Assembly (NCBI RefSeq): GCF_026125825.1
Contig: NZ_JAHCKK010000022.1
Coordinates: forward strand, 1-54,062
Length of the DNA: 54,062 bases
Direction: 5' to 3'
DNA from: Hydrogenophaga sp.
GTDB lineage: Bacteria; Pseudomonadota; Gammaproteobacteria; Burkholderiales; Burkholderiaceae_C
Position numbers and translations under genes: made by a program. This document shows, in pieces, positions 19,049 through 25,706 of this stretch (positions within the stretch are counted from its first letter, which is position 1; each line of letters starts with the position of its first letter). The notes beneath the pieces were generated by a model. The model saw nothing but the letters and a program-made list of their open reading frames with translations, did not search any database and was not told the origin of the DNA.

Positions 19049-20242
19049 TCACTTCCAGAGCTTGCACTTGGAATCGGCCTTGGTGGTGAAGACCGAATCG
19101 CCCGGCAGCGTGGCGGCGACCTTCATGTAGTCCCATGGCTTGGTGGATTCGGCAGGCTTCTTCACCTCCAGCAGGTACATGTCGTGCACATAGCGGCCAT
19201 CGGGGCGGATGTTGCCCTTGCCGAAGAAGTCGTTGATCGGCATCTTCTTGAGCTGCTCCATCACCTTGTCGCTGTCGGTGGTCTTGGCCGCCGTCACCGC
19301 TTTCAAGTACGTGGTGGTGGCCGAGTAGTTGGCTGCCTGGATGCTGGTGGGCATGCGTTTGGCCTTGTCGAAGAACTTCTTGGCGAACGCACGGCTCGCG
19401 TCGTCCTTGTCCCAATACCAGCTGTCGGTCAGGTACATCCCCTGCGTGTCTTTCAGGCCCAGGCTGTGTACGTCGGTGATGAACATCAGCAGGCCTGCAA
19501 GCTTCATCGTCTTGGTGATGCCGAATTCGCTCGCGGCCTTGATCGATGCAATGGTGTCGCCGCCAGCATTGGCCAGACCGAGGATCTTGGCGCCGGAGCT
19601 TTGCGCCTGGAGCAGGAAGGAGGAGAAGTCCGAGGTGTTGAGTGGCGCCCGCACCGCACCCTTCACAGTGCCACCGGCCGCCTTCACGACGTTGCCGGTG
19701 TCGGTCTCCAGCGCGTGGCCGAATGCGTAGTCGGCCGTCAGGAAGAACCAGTCCTTGCCGCCTTGTTTGACGATCGCGCTGCCGGTGCCCTTGGCCAGGG
19801 CCACGGTATCGTAGGCGTAGTGCACCGTGTAGGGTGAGCAGGCGTCGTTGGTCAGCGCCGAGGAACCCGCACCGTTGACGATGTACAGCTTCTTCTTTTC
19901 TTCCGCCACCTTGGCGGTGGCCAGGGCCGTGCCGGAGTTGGTGCCGCCGATCATCACGTCCAGGCCTTGCGTGTCGATCCATTCGCGGGCCTTGGATGCC
20001 GCGATGTCGGCCTTGTTCTGGTGGTCGGCGCTCAGCAGCTCAATGGGTTTGCCCAGCACCTTGCCGCCGAAGTCGTCAATGGCCATCTGGATTGCCATGG
20101 CGCCGTTCTTGCCGTCCACGTCGGAGTACAGGCTCGACATGTCGGTGGTGAAGCCGATGCGCACTTTGTCCTGTGCGTGGGCGGCGGTGAGCAGCCCCGC
20201 GGCACCCAGTGCCAGGGTGAGCAGTTTGACGGTGTGTTTCAT
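19049..20242 (-). CDS. Branched-chain amino acid ABC transporter substrate-binding protein
   Basis: A 397-residue periplasmic binding protein of the type I (LivJ-like) fold. The Sec signal peptide MKHTVKLLTLALGAAG... is cut after about ...AAHAQ. The mature part begins DKVRIGFTTDMSS, typical of the family. A longer reading starting 28 codons upstream lacks a signal peptide and was rejected. It sits between the ATPase pair (livG, livF) and the permease pair on the same strand, 64 bases after livF. The real ligand may be a branched-chain amino acid, an amide or an aromatic acid. Confidence 0.92.
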   Translation of the reverse strand: MKHTVKLLTLALGAAGLLTAAHAQDKVRIGFTTDMSSLYSDVDGKNGAMAIQMAIDDFGGKVLGKPIELLSADHQNKADIAASKAREWIDTQGLDVMIGGTNSGTALATAKVAEEKKKLYIVNGAGSSALTNDACSPYTVHYAYDTVALAKGTGSAIVKQGGKDWFFLTADYAFGHALETDTGNVVKAAGGTVKGAVRAPLNTSDFSSFLLQAQSSGAKILGLANAGGDTIASIKAASEFGITKTMKLAGLLMFITDVHSLGLKDTQGMYLTDSWYWDKDDASRAFAKKFFDKAKRMPTSIQAANYSATTTYLKAVTAAKTTDSDKVMEQLKKMPINDFFGKGNIRPDGRYVHDMYLLEVKKPAESTKPWDYMKVAATLPGDSVFTTKADSKCKLWK

Positions 20243-20306
20243 GCTGTCAGTCTCCGTTGAGGTGGCGGTTGGGGAAAACGGTGATCGGGGAACGAGGCGA
20301 GGGCGC

Positions 20307-21017
20307 TCAGACGCCCAGCAGCTCATGAAGAACGGGCATCTTTTCGGTCAGCTGCGAGGCGTTGAAGTGCTCGACCATGCGACCGTGCTCCATCACGTAG
20401 AAGCGGTCGGCCAGTGGCGCGGCAAAGCGGAAGTTCTGCTCCACCATGACCACGGTGTAGCCCTTGCTTTTGAGCATCGTGATCATGCGGGCCAAGGCCT
20501 GCACGATCACAGGGGCGAGGCCTTCGGAGATCTCGTCGAGCAGCAGCAGGTGGGCACCCGTGCGCAGAATGCGGGCCACGGCCAGCATCTGCTGTTCGCC
20601 GCCGGACAGTCGCGTACCCTGGCTGTGGCGACGCTCGGCCAGGTTGGGAAACATCTCGTAGATGTCGTCCACTGACATGCCCTTGCCGGAGCCCTTGAGC
20701 GTCGGGGGCAGCAGCAGGTTTTCTTCGCACGACAGGCTGGCGAAAATCCCGCGCTCTTCGGGGCAATAGCCGATGCCGTGGCGGGCGATGCGGTGGGTGG
20801 GCAGGTGGATGAGTTCCTGTCCGTTGCTCTGGATCGAGCCCTTGCGCGAACCTGTCAAGCCCAGAATGGCGCGCAGCGTGGAGGTGCGTCCTGCGCCATT
20901 GCGTCCCAGCAGGGTGACGACCTCGCCCGGTTGCACAACCATGTCCACTCCATGCAGCACATGGGATTCGCCGTACCAGGCCTGCAGGTTCTTGATTTCC
21001 AGCGCCGGTGCGGTCAT
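20307..21017 (-). CDS. livF: Branched-chain amino acid ABC transporter ATP-binding protein LivF
   Basis: A 236-residue ABC ATPase. The signature LSGGEQQML and Walker B HLLLLDEISEGLAP are intact, as is the switch histidine in VVMVEQNFRF's usual neighbourhood. The Walker A motif reads GRNGAGRTS (38-46), so Arg44 stands where the phosphate-binding lysine is expected; the codon is CGC. The rest is normal. The start overlaps the livG stop by one base. The Arg may be a lineage-specific variant. Confidence 0.92.
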   Translation of the reverse strand: MTAPALEIKNLQAWYGESHVLHGVDMVVQPGEVVTLLGRNGAGRTSTLRAILGLTGSRKGSIQSNGQELIHLPTHRIARHGIGYCPEERGIFASLSCEENLLLPPTLKGSGKGMSVDDIYEMFPNLAERRHSQGTRLSGGEQQMLAVARILRTGAHLLLLDEISEGLAPVIVQALARMITMLKSKGYTVVMVEQNFRFAAPLADRFYVMEHGRMVEHFNASQLTEKMPVLHELLGV

Positions 21018-21799
21018 CAGTGAGCTCCCTGGAGCTGGCCGTCGGTGGTGCCCATATAGGCCTCCATCACGGCAGGGTTGCCGGAGACCTGGGCATACGA
21101 GCCCTCGGCCAGCACGGCGCCGCGTTGCAGCACCGTGATGGTGTCGGCGATGTTCGATACCACGCCCATGTTGTGCTCCACCATCAGGATGGTGCGCCCG
21201 GTGGCGACCTTCTTGATGAGTTGGGTGACGCGGTCCACGTCCTCGTGCCCCATGCCCTGCGTGGGCTCATCCAGCAGCATCAGCTCGGGCTCCATCGCCA
21301 GTGTGGTGGCGATCTCCAGCGCGCGCTTGCGGCCATACGGCAGATTGACCGTGGTCTCGCGGGCGAAGTCCTGCAGGCCCACTTCGGTCAGCAGGTGGTG
21401 GGCCCGCTCATTGAGCTGGTTCAGCGAACGCTCGCTCTTCCAAAAATGATAGGCCGTGCCCAGTTGGCGTTGCAGGCCGACGCGCACGTTCTCGAGCACG
21501 CTGAGGTGAGGGAACACCGCCGAGATCTGGAAGGAGCGGATGATGCCGCGGCGTGCGATCTGGGCGGGCTGCTCGCGCGTGATGTCCTGTCCGTTGAACA
21601 GAATCTGACCCTGCGTCGGCTCCAGGAACTTGGTCAGCAGGTTGAAGCACGTGGTCTTGCCCGCGCCGTTGGGTCCGATCAGGGCGTGGATAGCACCCCG
21701 CTTCACGCGCAGATTGACGTCATTGACGGCGGTGAAACCCTTGAAGGACTTGGTGAGCTGGCGCGTTTCCAGAATGGTGTCGGCGGTCTTGTCGTGCAT
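21017..21799 (-). CDS. livG: Branched-chain amino acid ABC transporter ATP-binding protein LivG
   Basis: A 260-residue ABC ATPase with canonical Walker A GPNGAGKTT, a Walker B ending LLDEPTQGM, and the LivG-specific C-terminal tail with the helix EGSYAQVSGNPAVMEAYMG. Its usual signature LSGG(E/Q) is replaced by the sequence LPYGRKRALEIA, as is common in LivG. It is the first gene of the cluster. The 197 bp upstream hold no gene, so the operon promoter is probably there. Confidence 0.93.
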   Translation of the reverse strand: MHDKTADTILETRQLTKSFKGFTAVNDVNLRVKRGAIHALIGPNGAGKTTCFNLLTKFLEPTQGQILFNGQDITREQPAQIARRGIIRSFQISAVFPHLSVLENVRVGLQRQLGTAYHFWKSERSLNQLNERAHHLLTEVGLQDFARETTVNLPYGRKRALEIATTLAMEPELMLLDEPTQGMGHEDVDRVTQLIKKVATGRTILMVEHNMGVVSNIADTITVLQRGAVLAEGSYAQVSGNPAVMEAYMGTTDGQLQGAH

Positions 21800-21996
21800 G
21801 GGTTGGGGGCGCTTCCAGAAGGCTGTCGGGCCATGTTGCTGTGCACAATGTGGACGGATTCTGGAGGACGGTCCCTGACCGGCCTATAGGTGCAAACACC
21901 GAGGGGCGCACAGAGGCACGCTGCACCGTCGAGGGCATGCGGCTTGCCATCGCGTGCATGCACACAGGAGTGTCGCGCGCGAGACGGCGCGAGCGC

Positions 21997-23286
21997 TCAG
22001 AGCAGGCGTTCGAGCCGGATCTGGTCGGCCAGGGATTCGCGTGCCCGGATCAGGTGAGCGCGTGTGCCATCCACCAGCACCTCCGCCGCACGGCCTCGGG
22101 TGTTGTAGTTGCTGGCCATGCTCATGCAATACGCACCTGCCGACAGAACGGCCAGCACGTCGCCGGCCTGCACTGCCAGGGCTCGGTCGCGCCCGATCCA
22201 GTCACCGCTCTCGCACACCGGCCCGACCACGTCCCACGTGAGGGCCTCTGCCGAGGCGCGTGGCGCGACCGGCACGATGCGGTGAAACGCCTGGTACATC
22301 GCGGGGCGTGGCAGATCGTTCATCGCGGCGTCCACGATCAGGAAGTTCTTCTGCTCGCCAGGCTTGAGGTACAGCACCTCCGTGAGGCACACGCCGGCAT
22401 TGCCGACCAGCGAGCGGCCGGGCTCGATGCAGATCTGGCGTTCGCCAAAGCCTCGTGCGTCCAGGCGTTGCAGCAGGGCGCGCCAGAGCTCGTCGGCTTC
22501 GGGCGGGTTGTCGCCCTGGTAGTCGATGCCCAGACCACCGCCGAAGTCGATGTGTTCGATCGGCACGCCGGCTGCTTCGATCTGTTCCACGAGGTCGAGC
22601 ACGCGGTCCATGGCATCGAGGTAGGGCCCGGTCTGAGTGATCTGGGAGCCGATGTGGCAGTCGATACCGACCACGCGCAGGCCTTGGCACGCTGCGGCAT
22701 GCTGGTAGGTTGACAGCACCTCCTCGTGCGCGATGCCGAACTTGTTGCCCTTGAGGCCGGTGGAGATATAGGGGTGGGTTTGAGCGTCCACGTTCGGATT
22801 GACGCGGATGCTCACTGGCGCGCGCAGGCCCATGCCCCGGGCCACTTCATCCAGAACATCAAGCTCGGCGCGGCTTTCCACGTTGAAACAACCGATGCCT
22901 GCGGCGAGTGCCTGCTGCATCTCAGCGCGCGTCTTGCCCACACCGGAGAAGATCACCTTGGCTGGCTCCACACCCACTGTCAGGGCGCGTTCAAGCTCTC
23001 CACCGGAGACGATATCCAGCCCACATCCGGCCTGCACCAGCGTTTGGAGGATGGCCAGCGACGAGTTGGCCTTCATGGCGTAGCAGATCAGATGCCGGCG
23101 TCCTGCCAGCCCACGCTGGTACGCGGCCAGTGCCCGCAACATGGCGGCGCGGCTGTAAACAAACAATGGTGTGCCATGCTCGCGGGCCAGCGCAGCCACA
23201 GGCACGCCTTCGACCATCAGTTGCTGGTCGTGGTAGGTGACGAATGGCGGCAGCGAAGTGGCGGGCAGGCCGGCGAATGTGGTCAT
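21997..23286 (-). CDS. lysA: Diaminopimelate decarboxylase
   Basis: A 429-residue PLP enzyme that makes L-lysine from meso-diaminopimelate. The PLP lysine lies in CYAMKANSSLAIL. Further family motifs are GIDCHIGSQI, the phosphate-binding GGGLGI and the substrate-side CESGDW. The start MTTFAGLP was chosen because the 51 residues upstream are non-homologous and overlap lptM. lysA follows lptM by 38 bp in the usual Burkholderiales pair. Confidence 0.96.
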   Translation of the reverse strand: MTTFAGLPATSLPPFVTYHDQQLMVEGVPVAALAREHGTPLFVYSRAAMLRALAAYQRGLAGRRHLICYAMKANSSLAILQTLVQAGCGLDIVSGGELERALTVGVEPAKVIFSGVGKTRAEMQQALAAGIGCFNVESRAELDVLDEVARGMGLRAPVSIRVNPNVDAQTHPYISTGLKGNKFGIAHEEVLSTYQHAAACQGLRVVGIDCHIGSQITQTGPYLDAMDRVLDLVEQIEAAGVPIEHIDFGGGLGIDYQGDNPPEADELWRALLQRLDARGFGERQICIEPGRSLVGNAGVCLTEVLYLKPGEQKNFLIVDAAMNDLPRPAMYQAFHRIVPVAPRASAEALTWDVVGPVCESGDWIGRDRALAVQAGDVLAVLSAGAYCMSMASNYNTRGRAAEVLVDGTRAHLIRARESLADQIRLERLL

Positions 23287-23324
23287 GCGGTTCGAGGCAA
23301 GGAGGGCAGGGGCGGCCAGGCGCA

Positions 23325-23525
23325 TCAGCGCTCGGTGGGAGTGGCCGGTGTTTCGGCGGGAACGGTGGAAGCCGGTGGGGACTTCCGAGGCTTGGCTGCC
23401 TCGGGGCCGGGAAGGTACAGCGGCCCCCGTTGGCCACAAGCCGAGAGAACCAGGGCGGCCAAGGCGATGGCCATGACCCGCGAGGGGCCGATGGCCCGAC
23501 CTAGAATGCGTTTCAAACCAAACAT
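23325..23525 (-). CDS. lptM: Small outer-membrane lipoprotein LptM (YifL-like)
   Basis: A 66-residue lipoprotein with signal peptide and lipobox LSAC (lipidated Cys30), followed by the family signature GQRGPLYLP and a Pro/Ala-rich tail. Homologues help mature the LptD lipopolysaccharide translocon. It lies upstream of lysA, its normal partner. The minus strand carries TACAAT (23532-23537), a possible -10 box, 12 bases before the ATG; the matching -35 region would now lie inside the prophage recombinase gene, which ends 13 bp upstream. Confidence 0.88.
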   Translation of the reverse strand: MFGLKRILGRAIGPSRVMAIALAALVLSACGQRGPLYLPGPEAAKPRKSPPASTVPAETPATPTER

Positions 23526-23533
23526 CGACGCAT

Positions 23534-23548
23534 TGTACTTATCGACAC
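23534..23548. other. Candidate attL
   Basis: TGTACTTATCGACAC matches the right-end sequence TGTAATGACCGACAC at 12 of 15 positions. The left flank (lptM start region) and right flank (cyaY start) would join as ...GCAT-TGTA-ATGACC... if the element were removed. Short shared cores suit serine recombinases. The exact crossover is inferred. Confidence 0.5.
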
Positions 23549-24132
23549 TGCCTGCGACGACTCAGATAAGGCGCGTCGGGACGCACAACCCGATAAATCG
23601 CGCACTTGGCAATGCCAAGAGAAACCTCGAATTTTTCCGCAGCTTGACGGTACGTGCGGCCACCCTCTAGAAACCAAGCGACAAGCCGCCTCTCACGCTC
23701 AGGCGACAGGGTACGCACAGGCCCCCAAGTCTTCCCACGAGCACGCGCAGCAGCCTGACCAGCCATCACACGCTCACGAATGATGGAGCGTTCCAACTGA
23801 GCCACAGCGCCCAGAATCTGGAGCACAAATGTCCCCATCGAACTCGACGTATCTATAGGCTCAGTGAGCGAGCGAAAGCGAGCGCCACGGGCCTCGATCT
23901 GCGCGAGCAGGGAAAGCAGATCGGAGAGGCTTCGAGCGAGCCTATCGATCTTCCAGACGACCAACGTATCGCCGGGCTTGAGCGCACGCAATGCACGCTG
24001 CAACTGCGGACGCTTGCCGACGCCGCTGGCCTTGTCCTGATAGACCGTATCGACGCCAGCAGCGCCGAAAGCATCAAGCTGCAAACTGGTTTCCTGCTCG
24101 GACGTAGACACCCGTGCATAGCCTATGAACAT
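23539..24132 (-). CDS. Small serine recombinase (resolvase/invertase family), probable phage integrase
   Basis: A 197-residue recombinase. The catalytic serine is Ser9 in YARVSTSEQ. The catalytic-domain motifs WKIDRLARSLSDLL and the E-helix region AVAQLERSIIRERV follow, then a C-terminal helix-turn-helix (about 160-190, RTYRQAAEKFEVS) for site recognition. The start was set at MFIGYARVS, after a G-rich ribosome-binding site; the longer reading overlaps the rep gene. It lies at the left edge of the prophage, 22 bp after rep. Resolvase-like integrases are known in the Ralstonia phiRSM filamentous phages. Confidence 0.93.
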   Translation of the reverse strand: MFIGYARVSTSEQETSLQLDAFGAAGVDTVYQDKASGVGKRPQLQRALRALKPGDTLVVWKIDRLARSLSDLLSLLAQIEARGARFRSLTEPIDTSSSMGTFVLQILGAVAQLERSIIRERVMAGQAAARARGKTWGPVRTLSPERERRLVAWFLEGGRTYRQAAEKFEVSLGIAKCAIYRVVRPDAPYLSRRRQCR

Positions 24133-24154
24133 GGCTTGCCCCCCTGTTTTGTTG

Positions 24155-25087
24155 CTATCCCGAACATAGCAAAGTATCGGGTTTTGCTTCCGTGACCAAC
24201 CACACACCATCGCCCCACTTGGACACCCGATGTGAGATGACTACGTCACCGTCGCCCTGTTCGAAGGTGACTTCGATCAGCTCGCGGAAGGTGCAATGCA
24301 GCCGCATCTTGTGCACTGAGCCAATCTCCGTGCCGTTGCTTCGGCTATAGCGGTTGGACTCGCTAGGCGAGTCCTCAAAGTCCTTCATGATGTACTTCGA
24401 CACATAGGCGGCCATCTTCGCCAGGCGCATCTTCTTATGACGCTTGTCACCGCCCCATTTCTTGCGCCCACCAACGAAACACATTCCGTTGTCGGCCCCA
24501 ACAATGTCGCGCCAGATGCGCGTGCCCAACTCCCAAGCCTTGATCTTCACGCCCTTGTGCACTGCGTGCTGGGGGAGCTTGTGCGTAGCCACGTGGACGT
24601 GCATGGCACCACGCTCCTGGCGTTCGAACGAGGCGCAAAACCGAAACGAGCCAAGGGCTCGCTTCATGCGCTTAAACCAGATGTTGAAGTGTTGCTTACA
24701 CAACGCTCGATCCTCTTGATTCTCCCGATACGTGAGCGTCAGCAGCTCATCAAAGCCTTCGGTGATGATGACCCTGCGGCACATCGTTTTCGCACGCCTA
24801 GCGTTCGATCTGAGAGAGCGCATGCGCTTCTCTTCGATCTCCTCGTTGAGTTCCGCCAGACGCTTGGCGCGGTCCGCGCCTTCGAACTCATGGACGATGT
24901 ACGCAGCACGCTCCTCATAGGTCATGGGGGCGTCACAGGTGCCGACCTCTTCCCATGCCACTACGGGGCGCGCTGAGCGCTCTAGAACCCCGTTTTTGCG
25001 CCATTCGGTGACTTCCCACTGGTCCTCAAGAATCCGGCCTTCCAGGCGGATGTGAGAACCATCGGGTAGGCGTAGAATTCTGTCCAT
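24155..25087 (-). CDS. Inovirus replication initiation protein (HUH endonuclease)
   Basis: A 310-residue rolling-circle initiator. The metal-binding HUH motif is HVH at 163-165 (GAMHVHVATHK), and the candidate catalytic tyrosine is Tyr228 or Tyr232 in AAYVSKYIMKD. A perfect AGGAGG lies six bases before the ATG at 25087; the earlier TTG is not needed. The large hairpin-rich intergenic region lies directly upstream, as in other filamentous phages where the plus-strand origin precedes the initiator gene. The same strand continues into the recombinase. Confidence 0.88.
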   Translation of the reverse strand: MDRILRLPDGSHIRLEGRILEDQWEVTEWRKNGVLERSARPVVAWEEVGTCDAPMTYEERAAYIVHEFEGADRAKRLAELNEEIEEKRMRSLRSNARRAKTMCRRVIITEGFDELLTLTYRENQEDRALCKQHFNIWFKRMKRALGSFRFCASFERQERGAMHVHVATHKLPQHAVHKGVKIKAWELGTRIWRDIVGADNGMCFVGGRKKWGGDKRHKKMRLAKMAAYVSKYIMKDFEDSPSESNRYSRSNGTEIGSVHKMRLHCTFRELIEVTFEQGDGDVVISHRVSKWGDGVWLVTEAKPDTLLCSG

Positions 25088-25112
25088 TGGCAACCTCCTA
25101 TGTTGTCGATCT

Positions 25113-25149
25113 GCCCTGGGTGATGACAGTCACGCCAGGGCTTTTTTTT
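25113..25149 (+). terminator. Hairpin plus T8 upstream of rep
   Basis: GCCCTGG (25113-25119) pairs with CCAGGGC (25135-25141), extended by GTGA and TCAC, with loop TGACAG, followed by eight T residues on the plus strand. It looks like a terminator for rightward transcription. Its stem ends 25 bp before the rep start codon, so it could instead be, or also be, part of the double-strand origin where the initiator nicks. Confidence 0.6.
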
Positions 25150-25164
25150 GGCCCCTACGGGGCC
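25150..25164. repeat. Perfect short palindrome GGCCCC-TAC-GGGGCC
   Basis: A six-base-pair stem with a three-base loop right after the T run. Its core CCCCTACGGGG recurs at 25630-25640 at the other end of the intergenic region. Confidence 0.7.
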
Positions 25165-25194
25165 TATTTCCTAAAGTGATCTAAGAATGAATTA

Positions 25195-25215
25195 CGGCGG
25201 CGCTGCGCGCCGCCG
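25195..25215. repeat. Perfect GC palindrome
   Basis: CGGCGGCGC-TGC-GCGCCGCCG, a nine-bp stem with a three-base loop, followed by further GC-rich imperfect repeats up to about 25255. Function unknown; a strong structure in single-stranded viral DNA. Confidence 0.7.
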
Positions 25216-25315
25216 CCACGCTGCGCATGGCGGGCGGCACGCCACGCGCGCCGGGGAATGCTTGCTCGGAAGGGCGGCAGTTGCGCCCATGCCGGAGGCG
25301 CTGGCTATGCCCCCT

Positions 25316-25390
25316 CGCACTCTGGCATTCGCACTTCGGCATTCGCACTAGGCACTCGCACTGCGGCACTCTGGCACTCTGGCACTCGCA
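25316..25390. repeat. Tandem array, about 14-bp units (CGCACT..GGCAYT)
   Basis: Units read CGCACTCTGGCATT, CGCACTTCGGCATT, CGCACTAGGCACT, CGCACTGCGGCACT, then two shorter copies of CTGGCACT and a final partial unit. Unit length varies from 8 to 14 bp, so the array does not keep a reading frame. It lies in the phage intergenic region and could hold initiator-binding iterons. Confidence 0.85.
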
Positions 25391-25412
25391 AGGGACGCCA
25401 CTGCGTGCGCTA

Positions 25413-25513
25413 TGTCCCATGTCTACGTGTCCGGCGTGTCCGGCGTGTCCTTCGTGTCTACGTGTCCGGCGTGTCTTCATGTCCTGCGTGTCTTCATGTC
25501 CGACGTGTCTACG
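25413..25513. repeat. Twelve-unit tandem array, 7-9 bp units starting TGTC
   Basis: Twelve consecutive units begin with TGTC at 25413, 25420, 25428, 25437, 25446, 25455, 25463, 25472, 25480, 25489, 25497 and 25506. The commonest forms are TGTCCGGCG (three copies) and TGTCTACG (three copies). Spacing of 7-9 bp is not a multiple of three, which argues against coding. Such dense short repeats are unusual in a filamentous phage origin region. Confidence 0.9.
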
Positions 25514-25589
25514 TGAGCGCCGCCAGGGCAACCGGCATGGGCGCAACTGCCTTGTTGGCGTTGAAGTAAGGGCCATTGGTAAACCTACG

Positions 25590-25665
25590 TTGACATGGGG
25601 CGCTTCGCCCCCATACCCCAGACCCCGAACCCCTACGGGGTGCCCCACAGGGGGGCGGTTCGGGG
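25590..25665. other. Hairpin cluster next to zot, candidate complementary-strand origin or packaging signal
   Basis: TTGACA (25590-25595) is followed by the hairpin GGGGCG-CTT-CGCCCC (25597-25611). Then come an outer inverted repeat CCCCGAACC (25623-25631) and GGTTCGGGG (25657-25665) that encloses CCCCTACGGGG and GCCCC-ACA-GGGG. The cluster lies 42 bp after the zot stop codon. In Ff phages RNA polymerase primes the complementary strand from a hairpin promoter. The -35-like box oriented rightward would give an RNA complementary to the presumed viral strand. The role is inferred. Confidence 0.5.
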
Positions 25666-25706
25666 CCCCTTGTTGTCCCCAGAGAAGGAAAGCCAACGGG
25701 TCAGAG

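Larger units (their letters stand above)
25088..25706. other. Phage intergenic region (replication/packaging candidate)
   Basis: 619 bp between zot and rep without a gene that I can support. It contains a hairpin next to rep, several short palindromes, two tandem-repeat arrays and a hairpin cluster next to zot, all listed separately. In filamentous phages this is where plus- and minus-strand origins and the packaging signal sit. Long open frames cross it in several frames, but their proteins are low-complexity His/Arg or Cys repeats with no ribosome-binding site. Confidence 0.8.

Noticed and set aside
25316-25513. Possible CRISPR array
   Set aside because: Units are 7-14 bp and contiguous; there are no spacers and no cas genes.
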